Of a stretch of 64,000 bases of DNA, positions 14,501 through 29,500 are shown in pieces (the stretch's first letter is position 1; the number at the start of each line of letters is the position of its first letter). This stretch comes from Pristionchus mayeri (Eukaryota; Nematoda; Chromadorea; Rhabditida; Neodiplogasteridae). Location of the stretch: NCBI GenBank assembly GCA_036245805.1, contig BTRK01000001.1:14632001-14696000 (forward strand). The letters run 5' to 3'. The translations under genes were made by a program, and so were the position numbers. The notes below the pieces were generated by a model that saw only the letters and a program-made list of their open reading frames with translations, had not been told where the DNA came from and did not search any database.

Positions 14501-17500
14501 TTTTGGGTATCACCTCTCGCCAGCTTAATTTTGGGTATCACCTCTCTCCAGCTCAATTTTGGGTATGACCTTTCGCCAGCTTAATTTTGGGTATCACCTC
14601 TCGCCAGCTTAATTTTGGGTATCACCTCTCTCCAGCTTAATTTTTTGTATCACCTCTCGCCAGCTTAATTTTGGGTATCATCTCTCTCCAGCTTAATTTT
14701 GGGTATCACCTCTCTCCAGCTTAATTTTGGGTATCACCTCTCTCTAGCTTAATGTTGGGTATCACCTCTCGTCAGCTTAGTTTTGGGTATCACCTCTCTT
14801 CTGCTTAATTTTGGGTATTACCTCTCTCCAGCTTAATTTTGGGTATCACCTCTCTCCAGCTCAATTTTGGGTATCACCTCTCGTCAGCTTAGTTTTGGGT
14901 ATCACCTCTCGCCAGCTTAATTTTGGGTATCACCTCTCGCCAGCTTAATTTTTTGTATCACCTCTCTCCAGCTTAATTTTGGGTATCACCTCTCTCCAGC
15001 TTAATTTTAGGTATCACCTCTCGTCAGCTTAGTTTTGGGTATCACCTCTCGCCAGCTTAATTTTGGGTATCACCTCTCTTCAGCTTAATTTTGGGTATTA
15101 CCTCTCGCCAGCTTAATTTTGGGTATCACCTCTCTCCAGCTTAGTTTTGGGTATCACCTCTCGCCAGCTTAATTTTGGGTATCACCTCTCTTCAGCTTAA
15201 TTTTGGGTATCACCTCTCGCCAGCTTAATTTTGGGTATTACCTCTCGCCAGCTTAATTTTGGGTATCATCTCTCTCCAGCTTAATTTTGGGTATCACCTC
15301 TCTCCAGCTTAATTTTGGGTATCACCTCTCTCTAGCTTAATGTTGGGTATCACCTCTCGTCAGCTTAGTTTTGGGTATCACCTCTCTTCTGCTTAATTTT
15401 GGGTATTACCTCTCTCCAGCTTAATTTTGGGTATCACCTCTCTCCAGCTCAATTTTGGGTATCACCTCTCGTCAGCTTAGTTTTGGGTATCACCTCTCGC
15501 CAGCTTAATTTTGGGTATCACCTCTCGCCAGCTTAATTTTTTGTATCACCTCTCTCCAGCTTAATTTTGGGTATCACCTCTCTCCAGCTTAATTTTGGGT
15601 ATCACCTCTCGTCAGCTTAGTTTTGGGTATCACCTCTCGCCAGCTTAATTTTGGGTATCACCTCTCTTCAGCTTAATTTTGGGTATTACCTCTCGCCAGC
15701 TTAATTTTGGGTATCACCTCTCTCCAGCTTAATTTTGGGTTTCACCTCTCTCCAGCTTAATGTTGGGTATCACCTCTCGTCAGCTTAGTTTTGGGTATCA
15801 CCTCTCGCCAGCTTAATTTTGGGTATCACCTCTCTTCAGCTAAATTTTGGGTATCACCTCTCGCCAGCTTAATTTTGGGTTTCACCTCTCTCCAGCTTAA
15901 TTTTGGGTATCACCTCTCTCCAGCTTAATTTTTTGTATCACCTCTCTCCAGCTTAATTTTGGGTATCACCTCTCGCCAGCTTAATTTTGGGTATCACCTC
16001 TCTCCAGCTTAATTTTGGGTTTCACCTCTCTCCAGCTTAATGTTGGGTATCACCTCTCGTCAGCTTAGTTTTGGGTATCACCTCTCGCCAGCTTAATTTT
16101 GGGTATCACCTCTCGCCAGCTTAATTTTTTGTATCACCTCTCGTCAGCTTAGTTTTGGGTATCACCTCTCGCCAGCTTAATTTTGGGTATCACCTCTCTT
16201 CAGCTTAATTTTGGGTATTACCTCTCGCCAGCTTAATTTTGGGTATCACCTCTCTCCAGCTTAATTTTGGGTTTCACCTCTCTCCAGCTTAATGTTGGGT
16301 ATCACCTCTCGTCAGCTTAGTTTTGGGTATCACCTCTCGCCAGCTTAATTTTGGGTATCACCTCTCTTCAGCTTAATTTTGGGTATCACCTCTCGCCAGC
16401 TTAATTTGGGTTTCACCTCTCTCCAGCTTAATGTTGGGTATCACCTCTCGTCAGCTTAGTTTTGGGTATCACCTCTCGCCAGCTTAATTTTGGGTATCAC
16501 CTCTCGCCAGCTTAATTTTTTGTATCACCTCTCGTCAGCTTAGTTTTGGGTATCACCTCTCGCCAGCTTAATTTTGGGTATCACCTCTCTTCAGCTTAAT
16601 TTTGGGTATTACCTCTCGCCAGCTTAATTTTGGGTATCACCTCTCTCCAGCTTAATTTTGGGTTTCACCTCTCTCCAGCTTAATGTTGGGTATCACCTCT
16701 CGTCAGCTTAGTTTGGGTATCACCTCTCGCCAGCTTAATTTGGGTATCACCTCTCTTCAGCTTAATTTTGGGTATCACCTCTCGCCAGCTTAATTTTGGG
16801 TTTCACCTCTCTCCAGCTTAATTTTGGGTATCACCTCTCTCCAGCTTAATTTTTTGTATCACCTCTCTCCAGCTTAATTTTGGGTATCACCTCTCTTCAG
16901 CTTAATTTTGGGTTTCACCTCTCTCCAGCTTAATTTTGGGTATCACCTCTCTCCAGCTTAATTTTTTGTATCACCTCTCTCCAGCTTAATTTTGGGTATC
17001 ACCTCTCGCCAGCTTAATTTTGGGTATCACCTCTCTCCAGCTTAATTTTGGGTTTCACCTCTCTCCAGCTTAATGTTGGGTATCACCTCTCGTCAGCTTA
17101 GTTTTGGGTATCACCTCTCGCCAGCTTAATTTTGGGTATCACCTCTCGCCAGCTTAATTTTTTGTATCACCTCTCGTCAGCTTAGTTTTGGGTATCACCT
17201 CTCGCCAGCTTATTTTGGGTATCACCTCTCTTCAGCTTAATTTTGGGTATTACCTCTCGCCAGCTTAATTTTGGGTATCACCTCTCTCCAGCTTAATTTT
17301 GGGTTTCACCTCTCTCCAGCTTAATGTTGGGTATCACCTCTCGTCAGCTTAGTTTTGGGTATCACCTCTCGCCAGCTTAATTTTGGGTATCACCTCTCTT
17401 CAGCTTAATTTGGGTATCACCTCTCGCCAGCTTAATTTTGGGTTTCACCTCTCTCCAGCTTAATTTTGGTATCACCTCTCTCCAGCTTAATTTTGGGTAT

Positions 17501-20500
17501 CACTTCTCTCCAGCTCAATTTTGGGTATCACCTTTCGCCAGCTTAATTTTGGGTATCACTTCGCGCCAGCTTAATTTTGGGTATCACCTCTCGCCAGCTT
17601 AATTTTGGGTATCACCTCTCAACAGCTTAATTTTTTGTATCACCTCTCTCCAGCTTAATTTTGGGTTTCACCTCTCTCCAGCTTAATTTTGGGTATCACC
17701 TCTCTCCAGCTTAATTTTGGGTATCACCTCTCGCCAGCTTAATTTTGGGTATCACCTCTCTCCAGCTCAATTTTGGGTATGACCTTTCGCCAGCTTAATT
17801 TTGGGTATCACCTCTCGCCAGCTTAATTTTGGGTATCACCTCTCTCCAGCTTAATTTTTTGTATCACCTCTCGCCAGCTTAATTTTGGGTATCATCTCTC
17901 TCCAGCTTAATTTTGGGTATCACCTCTCTCCAGCTTAATTTTGGGTATCACCTCTCTCTAGCTTAATGTTGGGTATCACCTCTCGTCAGCTTAGTTTTGG
18001 GTATCACCTCTCTTCTGCTTAATTTTGGGTATTACCTCTCTCCAGCTTAATTTTGGGTATCACCTCTCTCCAGCTCAATTTTGGGTATCACCTCTCGTCA
18101 GCTTAGTTTTGGGTATCACCTCTCGCCAGCTTAATTTTGGGTATCACCTCTCGCCAGCTTAATTTTTTGTATCACCTCTCTCCAGCTTAATTTTGGGTAT
18201 CACCTCTCTCCAGCTTAATTTTGGGTATCACCTCTCGTCAGCTTAGTTTTGGGTATCACCTCTCGCCAGCTTAATTTTGGGTATCACCTCTCTTCAGCTT
18301 AATTTTGGGTATTACCTCTCGCCAGCTTAATTTTGGGTATCACCTCTCTCCAGCTTAGTTTTGGGTATCACCTCTCGCCAGCTTAATTTTGGGTATCACC
18401 TCTCTTCAGCTTAATTTTGGGTATCACCTCTCGCCAGCTTAATTTTGGGTATTACCTCTCGCCAGCTTAATTTTGGGTATCATCTCTCTCCAGCTTAATT
18501 TTGGGTATCACCTCTCTCCAGCTTAATTTTGGGTATCACCTCTCTCTAGCTTAATGTTGGGTATCACCTCTCGTCAGCTTAGTTTTGGGTATCACCTCTC
18601 TTCTGCTTAATTTTGGGTATTACCTCTCTCCAGCTTAATTTTGGGTATCACCTCTCTCCAGCTCAATTTTGGGTATCACCTCTCGTCAGCTTAGTTTTGG
18701 GTATCACCTCTCGCCAGCTTAATTTTGGGTATCACCTCTCGCCAGCTTAATTTTTTGTATCACCTCTCTCCAGCTTAATTTTGGGTATCACCTCTCTCCA
18801 GCTTAATTTTGGGTATCACCTCTCGTCAGCTTAGTTTTGGGTATCACCTCTCGCCAGCTTAATTTTGGGTATCACCTCTCTTCAGCTTAATTTTGGGTAT
18901 TACCTCTCGCCAGCTTAATTTTGGGTATCACCTCTCTCCAGCTTAATTTTGGGTTTCACCTCTCTCCAGCTTAATGTTGGGTATCACCTCTCGTCAGCTT
19001 AGTTTTGGGTATCACCTCTCGCCAGCTTAATTTTGGGTATCACCTCTCTTCAGCTAAATTTTGGGTATCACCTCTCGCCAGCTTAATTTTGGGTTTCACC
19101 TCTCTCCAGCTTAATTTTGGGTATCACCTCTCTCCAGCTTAATTTTTTGTATCACCTCTCTCCAGCTTAATTTTGGGTATCACCTCTCGCCAGCTTAATT
19201 TTGGGTATCACCTCTCTCCAGCTTAATTTTGGGTTTCACCTCTCTCCAGCTTAATGTTGGGTATCACCTCTCGTCAGCTTAGTTTTGGGTATCACCTCTC
19301 GCCAGCTTAATTTTGGGTATCACCTCTCGCCAGCTTAATTTTTTGTATCACCTCTCGTCAGCTTAGTTTTGGGTATCACCTCTCGCCAGCTTAATTTTGG
19401 GTATCACCTCTCTTCAGCTTAATTTTGGGTATTACCTCTCGCCAGCTTAATTTTGGGTATCACCTCTCTCCAGCTTAATTTTGGGTTTCACCTCTCTCCA
19501 GCTTAATGTTGGGTATCACCTCTCGTCAGCTTAGTTTTGGGTATCACCTCTCGCCAGCTTAATTTTGGGTATCACCTCTCTTCAGCTTAATTTTGGGTAT
19601 CACCTCTCGCCAGCTTAATTTTGGGTTTCACCTCTCTCCAGCTTAATGTTGGGTATCACCTCTCGTCAGCTTAGTTTTGGGTATCACCTCTCGCCAGCTT
19701 AATTTTGGGTATCACCTCTCGCCAGCTTAATTTTTTGTATCACCTCTCGTCAGCTTAGTTTTGGGTATCACCTCTCGCCAGCTTAATTTTGGGTATCACC
19801 TCTCTTCAGCTTAATTTTGGGTATTACCTCTCGCCAGCTTAATTTTGGGTATCACCTCTCTCCAGCTTAATTTTGGGTTTCACCTCTCTCCAGCTTAATG
19901 TTGGGTATCACCTCTCGTCAGCTTAGTTTTGGGTATCACCTCTCGCCAGCTTAATTTTGGGTATCACCTCTCTTCAGCTTAATTTTGGGTATCACCTCTC
20001 GCCAGCTTAATTTTGGGTTTCACCTCTCTCCAGCTTAATTTTGGGTATCACCTCTCTCCAGCTTAATTTTTTGTATCACCTCTCTCCAGCTTAATTTTGG
20101 GTATCACCTCTCTTCAGCTTAATTTTGGGTTTCACCTCTCTCCAGCTTAATTTTGGGTATCACCTCTCTCCAGCTTAATTTTTTGTATCACCTCTCTCCA
20201 GCTTAATTTTGGGTATCACCTCTCGCCAGCTTAATTTTGGGTATCACCTCTCTCCAGCTTAATTTTGGGTTTCACCTCTCTCCAGCTTAATGTTGGGTAT
20301 CACCTCTCGTCAGCTTAGTTTTGGGTATCACCTCTCGCCAGCTTAATTTTGGGTATCACCTCTCGCCAGCTTAATTTTTTGTATCACCTCTCGTCAGCTT
20401 AGTTTTGGGTATCACCTCTCGCCAGCTTAATTTTGGGTATCACCTCTCTTCAGCTTAATTTTGGGTATTACCTCTCGCCAGCTTAATTTTGGGTATCACC

Positions 20501-23500
20501 TCTCTCCAGCTTAATTTTGGGTTTCACCTCTCTCCAGCTTAATGTTGGGTATCACCTCTCGTCAGCTTAGTTTTGGGTATCACCTCTCGCCAGCTTAATT
20601 TTGGGTATCACCTCTCTTCAGCTTAATTTTGGGTATCACCTCTCGCCAGCTTAATTTTGGGTTTCACCTCTCTCCAGCTTAATTTTGGGTATCACCTCTC
20701 TCCAGCTTAATTTTTTGTATCACCTCTCTCCAGCTTAATTTTGGGTATCACCTCTCTTCAGCTTAATTTTGGGTATCACCTCTCTCCAGCTTAATTTTGG
20801 GTTTCACCTCTCTCCAGCTTAATTTTTTGTATCACCTCTCGTCAGCTTAGTTTTGGGTATCACCTCTCGCCAGCTTAATTTTGGGTATCACCTCTCTTCA
20901 TCTTAATTTTGGGTATCACCTCTCTCCAGCTTAGTTTTGGGTATCACCTCTCGCCAGCTTAATTTTGGGTATCACCTCTCTTCAGCTTAATTTTGGGTAT
21001 CACCTCTCGCCAGCTTAATTTTGGGTATTACCTCTCGCCAGCTTAATTTTGGGTATCACCTCTCTCCAGCTTAATTTTGGGTTTCACCTCTCTCCAGCTT
21101 AATGTTGGGTATCACCTCTCGTCAGCTTAGTTTTGGGTATCACCTCTCGCCAGCTTAATTTTGGGTATCACCTCTCTTCAGCTAAATTTTGGGTATCACC
21201 TCTCGCCAGCTTAATTTTGGGTTTCACCTCTCTCCAGCTTAATTTTGGGTATCACCTCTCTCCAGCTTAATTTTTTGTATCACCTCTCTCCAGCTTAATT
21301 TTGGGTATCACCTCTCGCCAGCTTAATTTTGGGTATCACCTCTCTCCAGCTTAATTTTGGGTTTCACCTCTCTCCAGCTTAATGTTGGGTATCACCTCTC
21401 GTCAGCTTAGTTTTGGGTATCACCTCTCGCCAGCTTAATTTTGGGTATCACCTCTCGCCAGCTTAATTTTTTGTATCACCTCTCGTCAGCTTAGTTTTGG
21501 GTATCACCTCTCGCCAGCTTAATTTTGGGTATCACCTCTCTTCAGCTTAATTTTGGGTATTACCTCTCGCCAGCTTAATTTTGGGTATCACCTCTCTCCA
21601 GCTTAATTTTGGGTTTCACCTCTCTCCAGCTTAATGTTGGGTATCACCTCTCGTCAGCTTAGTTTTGGGTATCACCTCTCGCCAGCTTAATTTTGGGTAT
21701 CACCTCTCTTCAGCTTAATTTTGGGTATCACCTCTCGCCAGCTTAATTTTGGGTTTCACCTCTCTCCAGCTTAATGTTGGGTATCACCTCTCGTCAGCTT
21801 AGTTTTGGGTATCACCTCTCGCCAGCTTAATTTTGGGTATCACCTCTCTCCAGCTTAATTTTGGGTTTCACCTCTCTCCAGCTTAATTTTGGGTATCACC
21901 TCTCTCCAGCTTAATTTTTTGTATCACCTCTCTCCAGCTTAATTTTGGGTATCACCTCTCTTCAGCTTAATTTTGGGTATCACCTCTCTCCAGCTTAATT
22001 TTGGGTTTCACCTCTCTCCAGCTTAATTTTTTGTATCACCTCTCGTCAGCTTAGTTTTGGGTATCACCTCTCGCCAGCTTAATTTTGGGTATCACCTCTC
22101 TTCATCTTAATTTTGGGTATCACCTCTCTCCAGCTTAGTTTTGGGTATCACCTCTCGCCAGCTTAATTTTGGGTATCACCTCTCTTCAGCTTAATTTTGG
22201 GTATCACCTCTCGCCAGCTTAATTTTGGGTATTACCTCTCGCCAGCTTAATTTTGGGTATCACCTCTCTCCAGCTTAATTTTGGGTTTCACCTCTCTCCA
22301 GCTTAATGTTGGGTATCACCTCTCGTCAGCTTAGTTTTGGGTATCACCTCTCGCCAGCTTAATTTTGGGTATCACCTCTCTTCAGCTAAATTTTGGGTAT
22401 CACCTCTCGCCAGCTTAATTTTGGGTTTCACCTCTCTCCAGCTTAATTTTGGGTATCACCTCTCTCCAGCTTAATTTTTTGTATCACCTCTCTCCAGCTT
22501 AATTTTGGGTATCACCTCTCGCCAGCTTAATTTTGGGTATCACCTCTCTCCAGCTTAATTTTGGGTTTCACCTCTCTCCAGCTTAATGTTGGGTATCACC
22601 TCTCGTCAGCTTAGTTTTGGGTATCACCTCTCGCCAGCTTAATTTTGGGTATCACCTCTCGCCAGCTTAATTTTTTGTATCACCTCTCGTCAGCTTAGTT
22701 TTGGGTATCACCTCTCGCCAGCTTAATTTTGGGTATCACCTCTCTTCAGCTTAATTTTGGGTATTACCTCTCGCCAGCTTAATTTTGGGTATCACCTCTC
22801 TCCAGCTTAATTTTGGGTTTCACCTCTCTCCAGCTTAATGTTGGGTATCACCTCTCGTCAGCTTAGTTTTGGGTATCACCTCTCGCCAGCTTAATTTTGG
22901 GTATCACCTCTCTTCAGCTTAATTTTGGGTATCACCTCTCGCCAGCTTAATTTTGGGTTTCACCTCTCTCCAGCTTAATGTTGGGTATCACCTCTCGTCA
23001 GCTTAGTTTTGGGTATCACCTCTCGCCAGCTTAATTTTGGGTATCACCTCTCGCCAGCTTAATTTTTTGTATCACCTCTCGTCAGCTTAGTTTTGGGTAT
23101 CACCTCTCGCCAGCTTAATTTTGGGTATCACCTCTCTCCAGCTTAATTTTGGGTTTCACCTCTCTCCAGCTTAATGTTGGGTATCACCTCTCGTCAGCTT
23201 AGTTTTGGGTATCACCTCTCGCCAGCTTAATTTTGGGTATCACCTCTCTTCAGCTTAATTTTGGGTATCACCTCTCGCCAGCTTAATTTTGGGTTTCACC
23301 TCTCTCCAGCTTAATTTTGGGTATCACCTCTCTCCAGCTTAATTTTTTGTATCACCTCTCTCCAGCTTAATTTTGGGTATCACCTCTCTTCAGCTTAATT
23401 TTGGGTTTCACCTCTCTCCAGCTTAATTTTGGGTATCACCTCTCTCCAGCTTAATTTTTTGTATCACCTCTCTCCAGCTTAATTTTGGGTATCACCTCTC

Positions 23501-26500
23501 GCCAGCTTAATTTTGGGTATCACCTCTCTCCAGCTTAATTTTGGGTTTCACCTCTCTCCAGCTTAATGTTGGGTATCACCTCTCGTCAGCTTAGTTTTGG
23601 GTATCACCTCTCGCCAGCTTAATTTTGGGTATCACCTCTCGCCAGCTTAATTTTTTGTATCACCTCTCGTCAGCTTAGTTTTGGGTATCACCTCTCGCCA
23701 GCTTAATTTTGGGTATCACCTCTCTTCAGCTTAATTTTGGGTATTACCTCTCGCCAGCTTAATTTTGGGTATCACCTCTCTCCAGCTTAATTTTGGGTTT
23801 CACCTCTCTCCAGCTTAATGTTGGGTATCACCTCTCGTCAGCTTAGTTTTGGGTATCACCTCTCGCCAGCTTAATTTTGGGTATCACCTCTCTTCAGCTT
23901 AATTTTGGGTATCACCTCTCGCCAGCTTAATTTTGGGTTTCACCTCTCGCCAGCTTAATTTTGGGTTTCACCTCTCTCCAGCTTAATTTTGGGTATCACC
24001 TCTCTCCAGCTTAATTTTTTGTATCACCTCTCTCCAGCTTAATTTTGGGTTTCACCTCTCTCCAGCTTAATTTTGGGTATCACCTCTCTCCAGCTTAATT
24101 TTGGGTATCACCTCTCGTCAGCTTAGTTTTGGGTATCACCTCTCGCCAGCTTAATTTTGGGTATCACCTCTCTTCAGCTAAATTTTGGGTATCACCTCTC
24201 GCCAGCTTAATTTTGGGTTTCACCTCTCTCCAGCTTAATTTTGGGTATCACCTCTCTCCAGCTTAATTTTTTGTATCACCTCTCTCCAGCTTAATTTTGG
24301 GTATCACCTCTCGCCAGCTTAATTTTGGGTATCACCTCTCTCCAGCTTAATTTTGGGTTTCACCTCTCTCCAGCTTAATGTTGGGTATCACCTCTCGTCA
24401 GCTTAGTTTTGGGTATCACCTCTCGCCAGCTTAATTTTGGGTATCACCTCTCTTCAGCTAAATTTTGGGTATCACCTCTCGTCAGCTTAGTTTTGGGTAT
24501 CACCTCTCGCCAGCTTAATTTTGGGTATCACCTCTCGCCAGCTTAATTTTTTGTATCACCTCTCGTCAGCTTAGTTTTGGGTATCACCTCTCGCCAGCTT
24601 AATTTTGGGTATCACCTCTCTTCAGCTTAATTTTGGGTATTACCTCTCGCCAGCTTAATTTTGGGTATCACCTCTCTCCAGCTTAATTTTGGGTGTCACC
24701 TCTCTCCAGCTTAATGTTGGGTATCACCTCTCGTCAGCTTAGTTTTGGGTATCACCTCTCGCCAGCTTAATTTTGGGTATCACCTCTCTTCAGCTTAATT
24801 TTGGGTATCACCTCTCGCCAGCTTAATTTTGGGTTTCACCTCTCTCCAGCTTAATTTTGGGTATCACCTCTCTCCAGCTTAATTTTTTGTATCACCTCTC
24901 TCCAGCTTAATTTTGGGTATCACCTCTCTTCAGCTTAATTTTGGGTATCACCTCTCGCCAGCTTAATTTTGGGTTTCACCTCTCTCCAGCTTAATTTTGG
25001 GTATCACCTCTCTCCAGCTTAATTTTTTGTATCACCTCTCTCCAGCTTAATTTTGGGTTTCACCTCTCTCCAGCTTAATTTTGGGTATCACCTCTCTCCA
25101 GCTTAATTTTGGGTATCACCTCTCTCCAGCTTAATTTTGGGTATCACCTCTCTCCAGCTTAATTTTGGGTATCACCTCTCTCCAGCTTAATTTTGGGTAT
25201 CACTTCGCGCCAGCTTAATTTTGGTATCACCTCTCTCCAGCTTAATTTTGGGTATCACTTCTCTCCAGCTCAATTTTGGGTATCACCTTTCGCCAGCTTA
25301 ATTTTGGGTATCACTTCGCGCCAGCTTAATTTTGGGTATCACCTCTCGCCAGCTTAATTTTGGGTATCACCTCTCAACAGCTTAATTTTTTGTATCACCT
25401 CTCTCCAGCTTAATTTTGGGTTTCACCTCTCTCCAGCTTAATTTTGGGTATCACCTCTCTCCAGCTTAATTTTGGGTATCACCTCTCGCCAGCTTAATTT
25501 TGGGTATCACCTCTCTCCAGCTCAATTTTGGGTATGACCTTTCGCCAGCTTAATTTTGGGTATCACCTCTCGCCAGCTTAATTTTGGGTATCACCTCTCT
25601 CCAGCTTAATTTTTTGTATCACCTCTCGCCAGCTTAATTTTGGGTATCATCTCTCTCCAGCTTAATTTTGGGTATCACCTCTCTCCAGCTTAATTTTGGG
25701 TATCACCTCTCTCTAGCTTAATGTTGGGTATCACCTCTCGTCAGCTTAGTTTTGGGTATCACCTCTCTTCTGCTTAATTTTGGGTATTACCTCTCTCCAG
25801 CTTAATTTTGGGTATCACCTCTCTCCAGCTCAATTTTGGGTATCACCTCTCGTCAGCTTAGTTTTGGGTATCACCTCTCGCCAGCTTAATTTTGGGTATC
25901 ACCTCTCGCCAGCTTAATTTTTTGTATCACCTCTCTCCAGCTTAATTTTGGGTATCACCTCTCTCCAGCTTAATTTTGGGTATCACCTCTCGTCAGCTTA
26001 GTTTTGGGTATCACCTCTCGCCAGCTTAATTTTGGGTATCACCTCTCTTCAGCTTAATTTTGGGTATTACCTCTCGCCAGCTTAATTTTGGGTATCACCT
26101 CTCTCCAGCTTAGTTTTGGGTATCACCTCTCGCCAGCTTAATTTTGGGTATCACCTCTCTTCAGCTTAATTTTGGGTATCACCTCTCGCCAGCTTAATTT
26201 TGGGTATTACCTCTCGCCAGCTTAATTTTGGGTATCATCTCTCTCCAGCTTAATTTTGGGTATCACCTCTCTCCAGCTTAATTTTGGGTATCACCTCTCT
26301 CTAGCTTAATGTTGGGTATCACCTCTCGTCAGCTTAGTTTTGGGTATCACCTCTCTTCTGCTTAATTTTGGGTATTACCTCTCTCCAGCTTAATTTTGGG
26401 TATCACCTCTCTCCAGCTCAATTTTGGGTATCACCTCTCGTCAGCTTAGTTTTGGGTATCACCTCTCGCCAGCTTAATTTTGGGTATCACCTCTCGCCAG

Positions 26501-29500
26501 CTTAATTTTTTGTATCACCTCTCTCCAGCTTAATTTTGGGTATCACCTCTCTCCAGCTTAATTTTGGGTATCACCTCTCGTCAGCTTAGTTTTGGGTATC
26601 ACCTCTCGCCAGCTTAATTTTGGGTATCACCTCTCTTCAGCTTAATTTTGGGTATTACCTCTCGCCAGCTTAATTTTGGGTATCACCTCTCTCCAGCTTA
26701 ATTTTGGGTTTCACCTCTCTCCAGCTTAATGTTGGGTATCACCTCTCTCCAGCTTAATTTTGGGTTTCACCTCTCTCCAGCTTAATGTTGGGTATCACCT
26801 CTCGTCAGCTTAGTTTTGGGTATCACCTCTCGCCAGCTTAATTTTGGGTATCACCTCTCTTCAGCTAAATTTTGGGTATCACCTCTCGCCAGCTTAATTT
26901 TGGGTTTCACCTCTCTCCAGCTTAATTTTGGGTATCACCTCTCTCCAGCTTAATTTTTTGTATCACCTCTCTCCAGCTTAATTTTGGGTATCACCTCTCG
27001 CCAGCTTAATTTTGGGTATCACCTCTCTCCAGCTTAATTTTGGGTTTCACCTCTCTCCAGCTTAATGTTGGGTATCACCTCTCGTCAGCTTAGTTTTGGG
27101 TATCACCTCTCGCCAGCTTAATTTTGGGTATCACCTCTCGCCAGCTTAATTTTTTGTATCACCTCTCGTCAGCTTAGTTTTGGGTATCACCTCTCGCCAG
27201 CTTAATTTTGGGTATCACCTCTCTTCAGCTTAATTTTGGGTATTACCTCTCGCCAGCTTAATTTTGGGTATCACCTCTCTCCAGCTTAATTTTGGGTTTC
27301 ACCTCTCTCCAGCTTAATGTTGGGTATCACCTCTCGTCAGCTTAGTTTTGGGTATCACCTCTCGCCAGCTTAATTTTGGGTATCACCTCTCTTCAGCTTA
27401 ATTTTGGGTATCACCTCTCGCCAGCTTAATTTTGGGTTTCACCTCTCTCCAGCTTAATGTTGGGTATCACCTCTCGTCAGCTTAGTTTTGGGTATCACCT
27501 CTCGCCAGCTTAATTTTGGGTATCACCTCTCGCCAGCTTAATTTTTTGTATCACCTCTCGTCAGCTTAGTTTTGGGTATCACCTCTCGCCAGCTTAATTT
27601 TGGGTATCACCTCTCTTCAGCTTAATTTTGGGTATTACCTCTCGCCAGCTTAATTTTGGGTATCACCTCTCTCCAGCTTAATTTTGGGTTTCACCTCTCT
27701 CCAGCTTAATGTTGGGTATCACCTCTCGTCAGCTTAGTTTTGGGTATCACCTCTCGCCAGCTTAATTTTGGGTATCACCTCTCTTCAGCTTAATTTTGGG
27801 TATCACCTCTCGCCAGCTTAATTTTGGGTTTCACCTCTCTCCAGCTTAATTTTGGGTATCACCTCTCTCCAGCTTAATTTTTTGTATCACCTCTCTCCAG
27901 CTTAATTTTGGGTATCACCTCTCTTCAGCTTAATTTTGGGTTTCACCTCTCTCCAGCTTAATTTTGGGTATCACCTCTCTCCAGCTTAATTTTTTGTATC
28001 ACCTCTCTCCAGCTTAATTTTGGGTATCACCTCTCGCCAGCTTAATTTTGGGTATCACCTCTCTCCAGCTTAATTTTGGGTTTCACCTCTCTCCAGCTTA
28101 ATGTTGGGTATCACCTCTCGTCAGCTTAGTTTTGGGTATCACCTCTCGCCAGCTTAATTTTGGGTATCACCTCTCGCCAGCTTAATTTTTTGTATCACCT
28201 CTCGTCAGCTTAGTTTTGGGTATCACCTCTCGCCAGCTTAATTTTGGGTATCACCTCTCTTCAGCTTAATTTTGGGTATTACCTCTCGCCAGCTTAATTT
28301 TGGGTATCACCTCTCTCCAGCTTAATTTTGGGTTTCACCTCTCTCCAGCTTAATGTTGGGTATCACCTCTCGTCAGCTTAGTTTTGGGTATCACCTCTCG
28401 CCAGCTTAATTTTGGGTATCACCTCTCTTCAGCTTAATTTTGGGTATCACCTCTCGCCAGCTTAATTTTGGGTTTCACCTCTCTCCAGCTTAATTTTGGG
28501 TATCACCTCTCTCCAGCTTAATTTTTTGTATCACCTCTCTCCAGCTTAATTTTGGGTATCACCTCTCTTCAGCTTAATTTTGGGTATCACCTCTCTCCAG
28601 CTTAATTTTGGGTTTCACCTCTCTCCAGCTTAATTTTTTGTATCACCTCTCGTCAGCTTAGTTTTGGGTATCACCTCTCGCCAGCTTAATTTTGGGTATC
28701 ACCTCTCTTCATCTTAATTTTGGGTATCACCTCTCTCCAGCTTAGTTTTGGGTATCACCTCTCGCCAGCTTAATTTTGGGTATCACCTCTCTTCAGCTTA
28801 ATTTTGGGTATCACCTCTCGCCAGCTTAATTTTGGGTATTACCTCTCGCCAGCTTAATTTTGGGTATCACCTCTCTCCAGCTTAATTTTGGGTTTCACCT
28901 CTCTCCAGCTTAATGTTGGGTATCACCTCTCGTCAGCTTAGTTTTGGGTATCACCTCTCGCCAGCTTAATTTTGGGTATCACCTCTCTTCAGCTAAATTT
29001 TGGGTATCACCTCTCGCCAGCTTAATTTTGGGTTTCACCTCTCTCCAGCTTAATTTTGGGTATCACCTCTCTCCAGCTTAATTTTTTGTATCACCTCTCT
29101 CCAGCTTAATTTTGGGTATCACCTCTCGCCAGCTTAATTTTGGGTATCACCTCTCTCCAGCTTAATTTTGGGTTTCACCTCTCTCCAGCTTAATGTTGGG
29201 TATCACCTCTCGTCAGCTTAGTTTTGGGTATCACCTCTCGCCAGCTTAATTTTGGGTATCACCTCTCGCCAGCTTAATTTTTTGTATCACCTCTCGTCAG
29301 CTTAGTTTTGGGTATCACCTCTCGCCAGCTTAATTTTGGGTATCACCTCTCTTCAGCTTAATTTTGGGTATTACCTCTCGCCAGCTTAATTTTGGGTATC
29401 ACCTCTCTCCAGCTTAATTTTGGGTTTCACCTCTCTCCAGCTTAATGTTGGGTATCACCTCTCGTCAGCTTAGTTTTGGGTATCACCTCTCGCCAGCTTA

